Assembly (NCBI GenBank): GCA_050014595.1
Contig: JBEKDA010000029.1
Coordinates: 1-64,000, forward strand
Origin: PALSA-129 sp050014595
GTDB taxonomy: Bacteria; Acidobacteriota; Terriglobia; Bryobacterales; Bryobacteraceae
DNA: 64,000 bases
Reading direction: 5' to 3'
In this document: piece by piece, positions 56,092 through 64,000 of the stretch
Layout of the letters: every line of letters starts with the position of its first letter
Position numbering within the stretch: position 1 is the stretch's first letter
Made by a program: the position numbers and the translations under genes
Notes under the pieces: generated by a model
The model's database searches: none
Seen by the model: the letters and a program-made list of their open reading frames with translations, nothing else
Told to the model about the DNA's origin: nothing

Positions 56092-57744
56092 TTGGCTCCC
56101 GACCAGCATCGGTTTTTCCGCTCGGCCGGGGTCGTTTCGGCGGCCATTTCGCTGAGCCGCCTCACCGGCCTCGTGCGCGAAATGGCCATGGCGCGCCTCT
56201 TCGGCGCCGGCCCCGCCAACGACGCCTTCCAGATTGCCTTCCGCATTCCCAACCTCACGCGCAACCTGTTCGCCGAGGGCGCCTTCTCCTCGGCCTTTGT
56301 TCCGGTCTTCGCCCAATACCTCACCGGCAAGGGAAAACGCCAGGCCGCCGAACTCTCGAGCGTCGTCGCTACCGCGCTCGTCCTGGTAGTGGGAGCGGTG
56401 TGCGCGCTGGGCATGATCTTCAGCCCGCAACTCGTCGCCCTGCTGGCGCCGGGATTCCGCGCCGTGCCGGGCAAGTTCGAGCTGGCCGTCCTGCTCACCC
56501 GCATCATGTGCCCCTTCCTGGTGCTGGTTGCGCTCGCCGCGCAGGCCATGGGAGCCCTCAACGCCTGCGACCGCTTCGGCGTTCCCGCGCTGGCCTCCGC
56601 GTTCTTCAACATCGGCTCGGTGGTATTCGGCCTCGCCCTCGGTTACACCGTGGGCCGCCGCTTCCATCACGGCCTCATCGTATCGATGGCTTGCGGCGTG
56701 CTCGCGGGCGGCGCGCTCCAGTGGTTGTGGCAGGTCCCCAGCTTGCGGCGCGCGGGCTTCGCGTATCGCCCGCGCCTCGACTGGCGCCACCCCGGGCTCC
56801 GTCAAATCCTGCGCTTGATGATTCCCGCCCTCCTGGGAAATGCCGCGCTCCAGATCAACATTGCCGTGAACGGCAACCTGGCATCCGGCATCACCGACGC
56901 CGCCGGCCGCGTCATCGATGGCCCGGTGAGTTGGCTGGGCTACGCCTTCCGCTTCCTGCAACTGCCGCTCGGGCTGTTCGGCGCCGCCATCTCGATCGCC
57001 ACTCTGCCCGCCGTCTCCCGCAGCGCCGCCGCCGGCCGCATGGACGAATTCCGCGCCACCCTCGCGCGTTCGCTCTCGCTCGCCATGCTGCTGACCATTC
57101 CTTCAGCGGTCGGGCTCGCCGTGCTCGGGGAAAGTATCATCGGAGCCATCTTCCAGGGCGGCCGCTTCACCGCCTACGACACCCATCAGACCGCCGTGGC
57201 GCTTGCCTGGTATAGCGCCGGCCTCGCCGGTTACGCAGCCGTCAAGATCCTCGCGCCCGCCTTTTACGCGCTCAACGACGGCCGCACCCCGGCGCTCGTC
57301 AGCGTCGCGTCCGTTGGCGTCAACCTGGCGGCTGCCTGGGGCCTGGTGCGTTGGGCCGGCATGGGTCATGCGGGTCTCGCGCTGTCCACAGCGGCGGTCG
57401 CGCTGTCGGCTGCTGCCGCCCTGTATGCGCTGATGCGCCGCCGCCTCGGCTCGCTCCGCGGCCGCATGCTCGCGGCCAACGCCGCTAAGATTGCCGCCGC
57501 GTCGGCGCTCATGGGTGCGGTCTGCCGCGCCTCCAGCCTGGCCGTTCACGCCATCGCCACCCCCGAACGCTTCGCCCATCTTGCCGACATCGCCGTTTCC
57601 ATTCCTTTTGGAGCCGCCATTTTTTACGCCGCCGCGCGCTCTCTCGGCGTCCCGGAACTGGAGGCGCTGAAAGCCGCGTGTTACACTTCGAACAGCAATG
57701 CTCCCCGATTTGAACTTGGTGATCCGCCTCCAGGACATCGATAA
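56092..57744 (+). CDS. murJ: MurJ lipid II flippase
   Basis: 550 residues from TTG 56092 with 14 predicted hydrophobic segments. The MurJ N-terminus is clear (SAAISLSRLTGLVREMAMARLFGAGPANDAFQIAFRIPNLTRNLFAEGAFSSAFVP shows the two conserved helices in parts). FRFLQLPLGLFGAAISIATLP and the ALAWYSAGLAGYAAVKIL segment are further hallmarks. It moves lipid II across the membrane for peptidoglycan. The end overlaps the zinc-ribbon gene by 47 bp. Confidence 0.94.
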   Translation: MAPDQHRFFRSAGVVSAAISLSRLTGLVREMAMARLFGAGPANDAFQIAFRIPNLTRNLFAEGAFSSAFVPVFAQYLTGKGKRQAAELSSVVATALVLVVGAVCALGMIFSPQLVALLAPGFRAVPGKFELAVLLTRIMCPFLVLVALAAQAMGALNACDRFGVPALASAFFNIGSVVFGLALGYTVGRRFHHGLIVSMACGVLAGGALQWLWQVPSLRRAGFAYRPRLDWRHPGLRQILRLMIPALLGNAALQINIAVNGNLASGITDAAGRVIDGPVSWLGYAFRFLQLPLGLFGAAISIATLPAVSRSAAAGRMDEFRATLARSLSLAMLLTIPSAVGLAVLGESIIGAIFQGGRFTAYDTHQTAVALAWYSAGLAGYAAVKILAPAFYALNDGRTPALVSVASVGVNLAAAWGLVRWAGMGHAGLALSTAAVALSAAAALYALMRRRLGSLRGRMLAANAAKIAAASALMGAVCRASSLAVHAIATPERFAHLADIAVSIPFGAAIFYAAARSLGVPELEALKAACYTSNSNAPRFELGDPPPGHR

Positions 57745-58453
57745 TCGTCTCGCCGATCTGAGCCGCGAGATCTCCGCCTTACCCAGACACGTCGCCGAAA
57801 TCGAAAAAAAACTCTGTTCCCACGAACGTAAGCTGGAGGCCGACCGCGCCGCGCTGGCCGCCAACCAGAAAGAGCGCAAGAAGTGTGAGGGCGATATCCA
57901 GGTGCAGGAACAGAAAATCTCGAAGCTCAAGGACCAGATGCTTCTGGCCAAAACCAACGACCAGTACCGGGCCTTTCAGAACGAGATCGATTTCTGCCAG
58001 AAGGGAATTCGCACCGCCGAAGACCGCATCCTCGAATTGATGGGCGAATCCGAGCCGCTCGATATAAATGTGAAAGCCGCGGAAGTGGCGCTCAAGGCCG
58101 AAAAGGCCCAGGTGGCCTCCGAACAGCAGGTGGCCCGCGAGCGCACCGCCGTGGATGAAAAAGCCTCGCGCGAGTTGCAAAAGGAGCGGGCCGGCATTGT
58201 GCCTTCCATCACCTCCATCGTCTACAAACGCTATGAGCGCGCCCGCACGGCCCGCCGCGGCATCGGAATTGCGGAAGTGGTGGCCGGCCGCTGCGGCGTC
58301 TGCAACATCGTCCTACGGCCGCAGTATCTCCAGGAACTCAGGAGGGGAGATCAGGTGCTGGTCTGCGAAACCTGCCAGCGCATTCTGGTCTACAATCCCC
58401 CGGAGTCGTTCGAGGACCTGGCCGGTGGTGCGCAAGCCCCCGCCGCTCCGTAG
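57698..58453 (+). CDS. Coiled-coil zinc-ribbon protein (CT398/CdsZ-like)
   Basis: 251 residues. Residues 1-190 form a long antiparallel coiled coil (LVIRLQDIDNRLADLSREI, KLKDQMLLAKTNDQYRAFQNEI). The C-terminal zinc ribbon has CGVC and, 25-30 residues later, CETC. The family is widespread near cell-wall and RNase H-related genes; its exact role is unknown. Start ATG 57698 lies inside the murJ 3' end, so expression is probably coupled. Confidence 0.85.
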   Translation: MLPDLNLVIRLQDIDNRLADLSREISALPRHVAEIEKKLCSHERKLEADRAALAANQKERKKCEGDIQVQEQKISKLKDQMLLAKTNDQYRAFQNEIDFCQKGIRTAEDRILELMGESEPLDINVKAAEVALKAEKAQVASEQQVARERTAVDEKASRELQKERAGIVPSITSIVYKRYERARTARRGIGIAEVVAGRCGVCNIVLRPQYLQELRRGDQVLVCETCQRILVYNPPESFEDLAGGAQAPAAP

Positions 58454-58475
58454 AAAGCCGACTGATCACTAGTTC

Positions 58476-58530
58476 TCGTATTCCGCAAAAACCGCTCCCT
58501 CACGGTCGCGGCTCGGATCGGAGCTTTACC
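58476..58530 (-). repeat. Stop-codon-abutting repeat, copy 2
   Basis: On the minus strand the TAA of the barrel gene (58528-58526) is followed at once by AGCTCCGATCCGAGC, then CGCGACCGTGAGGGAGCGGT and GGAATACGA. It aligns with 33136-33192 along about 55 bp. The 72-bp gap between the zinc-ribbon and barrel genes is filled by this element. Confidence 0.75.
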
Positions 58531-59215
58531 GGTCGCCGAAGCTGTAGCCTACCCACACCATCCCGGACATCACGACCTTGCTCCCAAACTGCGTCAGATT
58601 GGGAACGTAGTGGATATCGAACTGCGGGCGAATGAAGACGTGGTCGCTGACAAAGATCTCCACGCCCACGCCGCCGTGCACATTAAGGTGGTTGGCGCTT
58701 TGGATATACTGCGATGAGTTTTGGCTGCCGAGCACGGAACTGGAGGAGCCGGCCTCATAAAACTTGAGATTCGCGCCGCCGATGCCGCCTTCTATCTTAA
58801 GGGCGACTTTCTTGGTGTTGACCGGCTCGAAAATCCCGTTGAAATCGAACAGGGTCATGCGGGACTGTATGCTCAAGGTGTTCAGTCCGAGAGACGAAGC
58901 CGACCCGTTCAGGTTCACGTAATTCTGTTTGGCCGGCTGCAAAGCGACCTCGCCGCCAATACCGAATTTCTTCCAGAGCATCAGGTCGCCGCCAAAGCCC
59001 AGCGCGAAGCCGCTGAGCGCGGGGGTCGACACGCAAGGCGGATAAAGATCGCCAGCCGTGCAAGGCAGCAAAGCTTGATCGACCTGAGTGGTATTGGCCG
59101 AGTCATGCATGAAGCCAAATCCCATGTTCAAGTCGAATGCGCTCTGGGCGCTGGCAAATGGAATGCAACAAAACAGCACGAAAAGCACCGGAAGGTAGCG
59201 GGAAATGCGTCTCAC
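58526..59215 (-). CDS. Outer-membrane beta-barrel protein
   Basis: 229 residues with a signal peptide ending FASAQ. Alternating hydrophobic strands (LGFGGDLMLWKKFGIGGEVAL, SRMTLFDFNGIFEP, VALKIEGGIGGANLKFY, VMSGMVWVGYSF) and the C-terminal aromatic SFGDR match an eight-stranded OmpA/OmpW-type barrel. Two cysteines in LLPCTAGDLYPPCVS could form a disulfide in an external loop. No function can be assigned. The upstream 155 bp hold a GCGGGC-ACCCGC-type hairpin but no clear promoter. Confidence 0.82.
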   Translation of the reverse strand: MRRISRYLPVLFVLFCCIPFASAQSAFDLNMGFGFMHDSANTTQVDQALLPCTAGDLYPPCVSTPALSGFALGFGGDLMLWKKFGIGGEVALQPAKQNYVNLNGSASSLGLNTLSIQSRMTLFDFNGIFEPVNTKKVALKIEGGIGGANLKFYEAGSSSSVLGSQNSSQYIQSANHLNVHGGVGVEIFVSDHVFIRPQFDIHYVPNLTQFGSKVVMSGMVWVGYSFGDR

Positions 59216-59370
59216 GTCAAAAGTCTCCTCTGTTTGTTCGGAATGCGCACGAACTTCTTTTCATTATCGTTGATCGCGGGCACCCGCGAGTTACCTCAGT
59301 TTCGGCCCGGAACGACATGCCGTGCCGCTTCATCTGTTACGACGCGGGCGCGCCAATCGGGGTTTCATGC

Positions 59371-60171
59371 CTATTGTACCTGAGGTTTCTGGCATTTCGG
59401 GCAGAAGTGCGAGGATCGCTGCGCCACCAGCACTCTCCGGATCGCCGTGCCGCAATTCACACACGGTTCACCGGTGCGCTGGTACACGCGGTGGCTGAAT
59501 TGAAAAAACCCCTTGCGGCCCTGGGCGTCGATATAGTCCGAAATGGAAGATCCACCCGCCGCGACGGCTTCCGTCAACACCGTCACCATGCCGTCGAAGA
59601 GCCGCCGCACGCGCGCCTCGCGCAGCCGCGAAGCCACCGCCATGGGGTGGATGCCTGCCCGAAACAGCGCCTCGTCGGCGTAAATGTTGCCGACCCCTCG
59701 CACGAATGCCTGGTTCAGCAGCAATGCCTTGATGCGTGTCTTGTGGCGCTTCAGCCGCGCCGCGAACTCCTCGAACGGAACTTCCAGCGGCTCCGGCCCC
59801 AGCCGCGCCACTCGCGCGGGGAACTCCTCGCTGAACTCGATACAGCCGAACTGCCGGCTGTCGTCATACAGCAGCCGGCCGCGGTCGAACGTAAAGATGG
59901 CGTGAGTGTGCTTGCCGGCCGCTCCGCCCAGCAGCAACCGCCCCGTCATACCCAGATGAATCGTCAGATAGCCGGCGTCGAGCGCCAGCACGATGAACTT
60001 GCCGTAGCGCTCGATCGCCCTGATGCGCCGCCCTTCGAGGAGCGCCGACACCCGCTCCGGCAGGGCCCCACGCAAGATCCGCCGGCTGCGGAATTCCACG
60101 CCCGCGATGCGCCGGCCTTTCAGCCGCGCGATCGATCGGGTAACGGTTTCGACTTCGGGAAGTTCGGGCAC
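59371..60171 (-). CDS. mutM: Formamidopyrimidine-DNA glycosylase
   Basis: 266 residues. The start is GTG 60171 because the catalytic proline must be residue 2 (PELPEVETV), with E3 behind it; a longer frame upstream would bury it. K58 lies in ERYGKFIV. The C-terminal zinc finger has CVNCG and CPKCQ. It removes 8-oxoguanine and formamidopyrimidines and nicks DNA. It follows ugd with one base between stop and start. Confidence 0.95.
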   Translation of the reverse strand: MPELPEVETVTRSIARLKGRRIAGVEFRSRRILRGALPERVSALLEGRRIRAIERYGKFIVLALDAGYLTIHLGMTGRLLLGGAAGKHTHAIFTFDRGRLLYDDSRQFGCIEFSEEFPARVARLGPEPLEVPFEEFAARLKRHKTRIKALLLNQAFVRGVGNIYADEALFRAGIHPMAVASRLREARVRRLFDGMVTVLTEAVAAGGSSISDYIDAQGRKGFFQFSHRVYQRTGEPCVNCGTAIRRVLVAQRSSHFCPKCQKPQVQ

Positions 60172-60172
60172 T

Positions 60173-61624
60173 TCAGTGCCGTGCCGCACGCGGCGCCGCC
60201 CCCGGCGCGGCTCCGGCTTCCCGCTGATCCGCCGGGCGCGTCCGCGCCAGGCGGCCGATGCCGCTGTAATCGAATCCCGCTGCCGCCGCCGCCTCGGGTG
60301 TGTACAGGTTGCGGCCGTCCACCAGGATCCGCGTCGCCATCCGCTCCGCGAGCGAAGCCAGATCCAACGCGCGGAATTCCTGCCATTCCGTCACCACCAC
60401 CAGCGCGTCGGATTCCTGCGCCAAATCGCCGGCCGACGCGCAATAGCGAATCTTCAGGTCCGGCCGTTGCTCGCGGCACGCGTTCATGGCAATCGGGTCG
60501 TACGCCTTCACCCGCGCGCCCATGGCCAGCAGCCGTTCGGCGATGTGCAGGCTCGGGGCGTCGCGCAAATCGTCCGTATCGGGCTTGAACGCCAGGCCCA
60601 ACAGCCCGATGGTGCGCCCTTTTAAGATGAAAAGTTTTTCCTGCAGCTTCTGGATCACCATCTGCCGCTGCGCCGTGTTCACGTCCAGCGACGCCTGCAG
60701 CAGCCGGCTCTCATAGCCGTACTCGCGCGCCGTGTGCAGCAGCGATTGAATGTCCTTCCCGAAGCAACTGCCGCCCCAGCCCACGCCCGGGCTCAGAAAC
60801 TTCTTTCCAATCCGCGAATCCAGGCCGATGCCCGTCATCACTTCCGGAGCTTCCGCTCCCACGCGCTCGCAAATATTCGCGATTTCGTTGGCGAATCCGA
60901 TCTTCATCGCCAGGAATGCGTTGGCGGCGTACTTGATCATCTCTGCGCTGGTCAGCGTCGTCGCGAACAGCGGCACGTTGCCTAAACCCGCCGGCCGCGG
61001 CACCCCGGAAGGCGCCTCGAAGCTCTGCTCCACCAGTGGTTGGTAAAGCTGGCGCATGGTCCTCAAACTCTCTTCATCCGAAGCGCCGATCACAATCCGG
61101 TCCGGATACAGCGAATCGGCCAGCGCGCAGCCTTCCCGCAGAAACTCCGGGTTGCTCGCCACGCCGAACCGGATGTGCCGCCGCTCCCCCGGCCGCGCAT
61201 CCGCAATGCCTTCCCGCACCAGCGCTTCCACCAGGTTGCCGCTCCCCACCGGGACCGTGGACTTGTTGACCACCACGCGAAATCGCGTGCCGTCCATGGC
61301 CGCTCCGATGCTCCGCGCGGCCGCTTCCAGATACGCCAAGTCGGCCTCCCCGGAAGGTAGCGGCGGGGTTCCCACGGCGATGAAAATCACGTCGCTTTCC
61401 GCCGCCGGCCCCGCCAGTTCCGTCTCGAAATCGATCCCGCCCTTGGCCCCGGCCAGCGGAAGCAACTCCTCCAAAAAGGGTTCGTAGATAGGCGATTCGC
61501 CCCTGCGCAACCGGCCGATTTTCGCTTCGTCCGTATCCACGCATGTCACCCGGTGTCCCAGGTAGGCCAGGCAAGCCCCCGTCACCGTGCCCACATATCC
61601 CGTTCCAATTACCGTCACTCGCAT
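60173..61624 (-). CDS. ugd: UDP-glucose 6-dehydrogenase
   Basis: 483 residues from ATG 61624. The NAD-binding start is MRVTVIGTGYVGTVTGACLAYLG. The catalytic cysteine lies in GVGWGGSCFGKDIQSLL, and NKSTVPVGS and NPEFLREGCA are typical. It oxidises UDP-glucose to UDP-glucuronate for polysaccharides. The upstream in-frame extension to 61678 is not supported. The last 30 residues are Arg/Ala-rich and variable. The gene is divergent from an OmpR-type regulator (88 bp). Confidence 0.94.
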   Translation of the reverse strand: MRVTVIGTGYVGTVTGACLAYLGHRVTCVDTDEAKIGRLRRGESPIYEPFLEELLPLAGAKGGIDFETELAGPAAESDVIFIAVGTPPLPSGEADLAYLEAAARSIGAAMDGTRFRVVVNKSTVPVGSGNLVEALVREGIADARPGERRHIRFGVASNPEFLREGCALADSLYPDRIVIGASDEESLRTMRQLYQPLVEQSFEAPSGVPRPAGLGNVPLFATTLTSAEMIKYAANAFLAMKIGFANEIANICERVGAEAPEVMTGIGLDSRIGKKFLSPGVGWGGSCFGKDIQSLLHTAREYGYESRLLQASLDVNTAQRQMVIQKLQEKLFILKGRTIGLLGLAFKPDTDDLRDAPSLHIAERLLAMGARVKAYDPIAMNACREQRPDLKIRYCASAGDLAQESDALVVVTEWQEFRALDLASLAERMATRILVDGRNLYTPEAAAAAGFDYSGIGRLARTRPADQREAGAAPGAAPRAARH

Positions 61625-61712
61625 GATGTTATAAGTGCTACTGAACCCCTGACGGTTGAGTATACCAAGCCGCGCCAAGGCGGTTTTCGGAATCCGCTAC
61701 AATCAAAAAACA

Positions 61713-62387
61713 ATGCAGACGATTCTCGTGATCGATGATGACGAGGGCCTGCGCGACACCATCGGTGTGATGCTCGAACAGGACGGCTTTCGCGCCGTGC
61801 TCGCCGACGATGGCCGCAGCGGCTTCGATAAAGCCGTCACCCTCAAGCCCGACCTCGTACTGGTGGATCTCCGCCTGCCCGGGATGAGCGGCACCGAAAT
61901 CTGCAAACAACTGCGCGCCGCCCAAGTCAAAACTCCCATCATCGTGCTCAGCGCCATGGGCGACGAGCTCGATAAAGTCCTCCTGCTCGAAATCGGCGCC
62001 GACGATTATGTCGTCAAACCCTTTGGCACCCGCGAGCTGATGGCCCGCATCCGCGCGGTCCTCCGCCGCGCCGGGCCCGACGCCCGCAAGGTGGTCCGTT
62101 TCTCCGATACCGATGTCGATTTCGAAAGACGCATCGTCACCCGCAAGGGCGAAGAGCTCAAGCTCACGCCCGCCGAGTACAACCTGCTCTGCTATTTCCT
62201 CCAGAATCCCGACCGCCCCCTCACCCGCGACATGATTCTCAATTCCGTCTGGGGCTATGAATTCTTCCCCAACACCCGCACCGTGGATGCGCACGTCGTG
62301 AAGCTCCGGCAAAAACTCGAACCCGACGCCAACCAGCCTCGTCACTTCCTCACCGTCCACGGCGTCGGCTACCGCTTCCTGCCCTAG
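61713..62387 (+). CDS. OmpR/PhoB-type response regulator
   Basis: 224 residues from ATG 61713. The receiver has ILVIDDDEGLRD, LVLVDLRLPGMSG with the phospho-acceptor Asp, and YVVKPFGTREL. The winged helix has LKLTPAEYNLLCYF and TVDAHVVKLRQKLE...GVGYRFLP. TACAAT at 61698-61703 lies 9 nt before the start codon. No kinase is adjacent. The last 47 codons are duplicated at 63271. Confidence 0.92.
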   Translation: MQTILVIDDDEGLRDTIGVMLEQDGFRAVLADDGRSGFDKAVTLKPDLVLVDLRLPGMSGTEICKQLRAAQVKTPIIVLSAMGDELDKVLLLEIGADDYVVKPFGTRELMARIRAVLRRAGPDARKVVRFSDTDVDFERRIVTRKGEELKLTPAEYNLLCYFLQNPDRPLTRDMILNSVWGYEFFPNTRTVDAHVVKLRQKLEPDANQPRHFLTVHGVGYRFLP

Positions 62388-62456
62388 AGCCCGCCGTGCC
62401 TCCACGGGAAACCGCTCCCGACGATTGGGATGATGCCACGGTCCGTCTGAGTGGAC
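62247..62456 (+). repeat. 210-bp segmental duplication, source copy
   Basis: Covers the last 47 codons of the OmpR-type regulator, its stop codon and 69 bp of downstream sequence. It matches 63271-63480 without gaps; by eye I count about 10 differences. The remaining non-coding part up to 62692 contains a GGCAATCGC...CCGCG...GGAGC stretch weakly like the stop-codon repeat. Confidence 0.9.
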
Positions 62457-62692
62457 CGGCGCGGCAACGGCTTCCAGACGCTCCGCCAGCAGGCCGCTGC
62501 CCAAATACTCGTGGTGCGCGGCAATCGCTTTCCGCGATCCGCGCCGGAGCGCTACTACAGCACCGCGATCCCAGAAACTGGTACAAGAAAACCGGGGCCA
62601 GAGCCGGACAGCGGCGCCCTCCGCATACCCCTTGACGCCGCCGGCGCGATCATTCACAGTAAGTCATAACCTCTGCTTACAGGAGAACCTCC

Positions 62693-63064
62693 ATGAAACG
62701 GCTCATCATCCTGGCGGCGTGCTTCGCAGCCGTCGCCTCCGCCGCCGACATCAGCGGCAATTGGAAAGGCACTGCCGAAAACCAGGGTCAATCCATCCAA
62801 CGCACGTTTACCTTCAAAGTCGATGGGGCCAAGCTCACCGGCGAAACCAACAGCGAAATGTTGGGCAAGTCCACCATCGACGATGGCAAGGTCGACGGTG
62901 ACACCATCTCCTTCAGCATCACCGCCAACTTAGGCGGGAATGAAATGAAGATTACCTATAAAGGCAAAATCTCCGGCGACACCATCAAACTCACTAGCCA
63001 ATTCCCCGGCATGGATGGCGGCCAGGGTCAGAACATCGAATGGACCTTGAAGAAGGCTTCCTGA
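62693..63064 (+). CDS. Small secreted beta-sheet protein
   Basis: 123 residues. Signal peptide MKRLIILAACFAAVASAA, then the ISGNWKGTAENQGQ start and alternating strands (TFKVDGAKLTGETNSEMLG, MKITYKGKISGDTIKLTS). This is a short lipocalin-like exported domain common in Acidobacteria (from memory). AGGAGA lies 7 nt before the ATG. Function unknown. Confidence 0.82.
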   Translation: MKRLIILAACFAAVASAADISGNWKGTAENQGQSIQRTFTFKVDGAKLTGETNSEMLGKSTIDDGKVDGDTISFSITANLGGNEMKITYKGKISGDTIKLTSQFPGMDGGQGQNIEWTLKKAS

Positions 63065-63270
63065 CACGAGCCAATACACACAGCTCTGAACGCGGTGTTC
63101 TTCGCGCTAGCCGGCCGGAGGGGAAACCAGGAGCGCAGGGAAGGTCCCCGTCCGCCTCGGTCTTCCCAGTTCAACCTTTTTCCCGCTCAAGATCAATTCC
63201 TTCCGGGGAATTGCTTGCTCCAGGTGTCTGCTAACCTGCAGACAGGCTGTCCCCGGTTTTCGGTTTCCAC

Positions 63271-63480
63271 GTCTGGGGCTACGAATTCTTCCCCAACACC
63301 CGCACCGTGGATGCGCACGTGGTGAAGCTCCGGCAAGAACTCGAACCCGACGCCAACCAGATCCGTCACTTCCTCACCGTCCACGGCGTCGGCTACCGTT
63401 TCCTGCCCCAGAGCCCGCCGTGCCTCCGCGGGAAACCGCTCCCGACGAGTGGGATGATGCCACGGTCCGTCTGAGTGGAC
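63271..63480 (+). pseudogene. Duplicated fragment of the OmpR-type regulator 3' end
   Basis: It repeats 62247-62456 end to end. The reading frame VWGYEFFPNTRTVDAHVVKL...FLP is preserved, but the stop codon TAG has become CAG and no upstream part of the gene exists. Most differences are synonymous positions. The surrounding 63065-63628 region has no other gene. Confidence 0.88.
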
Positions 63481-63628
63481 GATCCGGAAACAATCGTCTC
63501 GCACACTTCTGAACGAGCGTGAAGTTGTCCGCACGACTGCGGTGGGCAGAGGCAAGTACGTCCTTGTCGGCAAGCGTCCGCCGTACGAGAGCCGTAACTA
63601 TCCTGGAGTAGACTGTAGAGTTAAAACC

Positions 63629-64000
63629 ATGCCACGCATCCTGGTTCGACTCGCCGTGTGTGCCTGTATTCTAGCGGTATCCGCCGCCGCCCAGCAGAGC
63701 CGCATCACCGAACCGATTGATGACACCGCCCGCGTGATTCTGCCCGGGAGCGTACCTTCCAAGGCCCGGCTCAGCGACGATCAAGGTCCGGCCGACCAGT
63801 CTCTGCAAATCCCCTTCATCACTTTGAGCATGAAGCCATCGGCCGCGCAGCAAGCCGATCTCGACCGTCTTCTGGAGGAGCAGCGCGACCGATCCTCATC
63901 GAAGTATCATCAATGGCTCGCGCCCGAGCAGTTTGGAGACCGGTTCGGCCTCACGTCCGGCGATTATGCCGCTGTGACCGCCTGGCTCGAATCGCATGGT
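63629..64000 (+). CDS. S53-family (kumamolisin-like) protease, 5' part, cut by the window edge
   Basis: 124 codons are visible. The signal peptide ends SAAAQ. Then comes the pro-kumamolisin activation domain: LPGSVPSKARLSDDQG, LSMKPSAAQQADLDRLLEEQ and the hallmark SSKYHQWLAPEQFGDRFGL. The catalytic Glu/Asp/Ser domain lies outside the window. Such acid serine-carboxyl proteases are abundant in Solibacter-like genomes. Confidence 0.88.
   Translation, partial: MPRILVRLAVCACILAVSAAAQQSRITEPIDDTARVILPGSVPSKARLSDDQGPADQSLQIPFITLSMKPSAAQQADLDRLLEEQRDRSSSKYHQWLAPEQFGDRFGLTSGDYAAVTAWLESHG

Overview
The window looks like a chromosomal segment of a high-GC soil bacterium of the Acidobacteriota, most likely the Solibacter/Bryobacter group. 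The clues are a broken gene carrying the Solibacter-type extracellular C-terminal domain, the start of an S53 (kumamolisin-like) protease, a PEP-CTERM secreted protein, an ECF sigma factor paired with a FecR-domain protein, paired M16 proteins, a truncated MacB-type permease, many toxin-antitoxin loci and families of intergenic palindromic repeats. The placement is an inference from gene content; no rRNA lies in the window.

Layout. 1-2300: the tail of an unknown ORF (possibly a transposase), a 5'-truncated TlpA-like thioredoxin gene, a DUF433/DUF5615 TA pair and a 230-bp composite palindromic repeat. 2292-8231: a complete, tightly overlapping minus-strand operon sufB-sufC-sufD-sufS-sufU-sufT-rrf2 for Fe-S cluster assembly, with a recognisable promoter. 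8325-12554: ParDE, two VapBC-type loci with clear palindromic operators, and biosynthetic arginine decarboxylase. 12565-18169: a polytopic membrane protein, an L-fucose isomerase-like protein and a secreted GH31 glycosidase. 18300-20900: a lower-GC island with a coiled-coil protein behind a near-consensus promoter, a tRNA-like element, a transposase remnant and a three-gene operon that reads as a toxin / MqsA-type antitoxin / SecB-like chaperone (TAC) module. 20989-24028: 2-oxoacid:ferredoxin oxidoreductase (two subunits) and a candidate small RNA ending in an intrinsic terminator. 24062-31230: ECF sigma factor, FecR-domain protein and two ABC-2 exporter ATPase/permease pairs, all overlapping except for a repeat-filled 0.5-kb insertion. 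31280-37676: a Tat-exported hypothetical protein, an EgtD-like methyltransferase, a secreted M1 aminopeptidase, a cupin and tRNA-Val. 38154-40925: PII protein and GlnD. 40958-54139: PilZ protein, two M16 homologues lacking the zinc motif plus a linked secreted protein, a Solibacter-domain pseudogene, ComEC, a PEP-CTERM protein, a frameshifted thioesterase, a membrane-anchored HTH/FG-GAP protein, a DUF4337 protein and TadA. 54226-64000: two response regulators, a MacB remnant, PfkB kinase, MurJ, a zinc-ribbon coiled-coil protein, an outer-membrane barrel, MutM, UDP-glucose dehydrogenase, a small secreted protein, a 210-bp segmental duplication and the 5' end of an S53 protease.

How things fit together. 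The housekeeping blocks (suf, glnB-glnD, kor, murJ, mutM, tadA) are intact. Between them lie accessory elements: five TA-type loci in the first 21 kb, remnants of mobile genes and several dispersed repeat families. The most unusual observations are the candidate TAC module (19296-20851) and the ABC operon in which a start/stop overlap has been triplicated so that each inserted repeat block stays translationally open (28041-28585). Several genes have a -10 box 7-12 nt before the start codon, which suggests very short-leader or leaderless transcripts.
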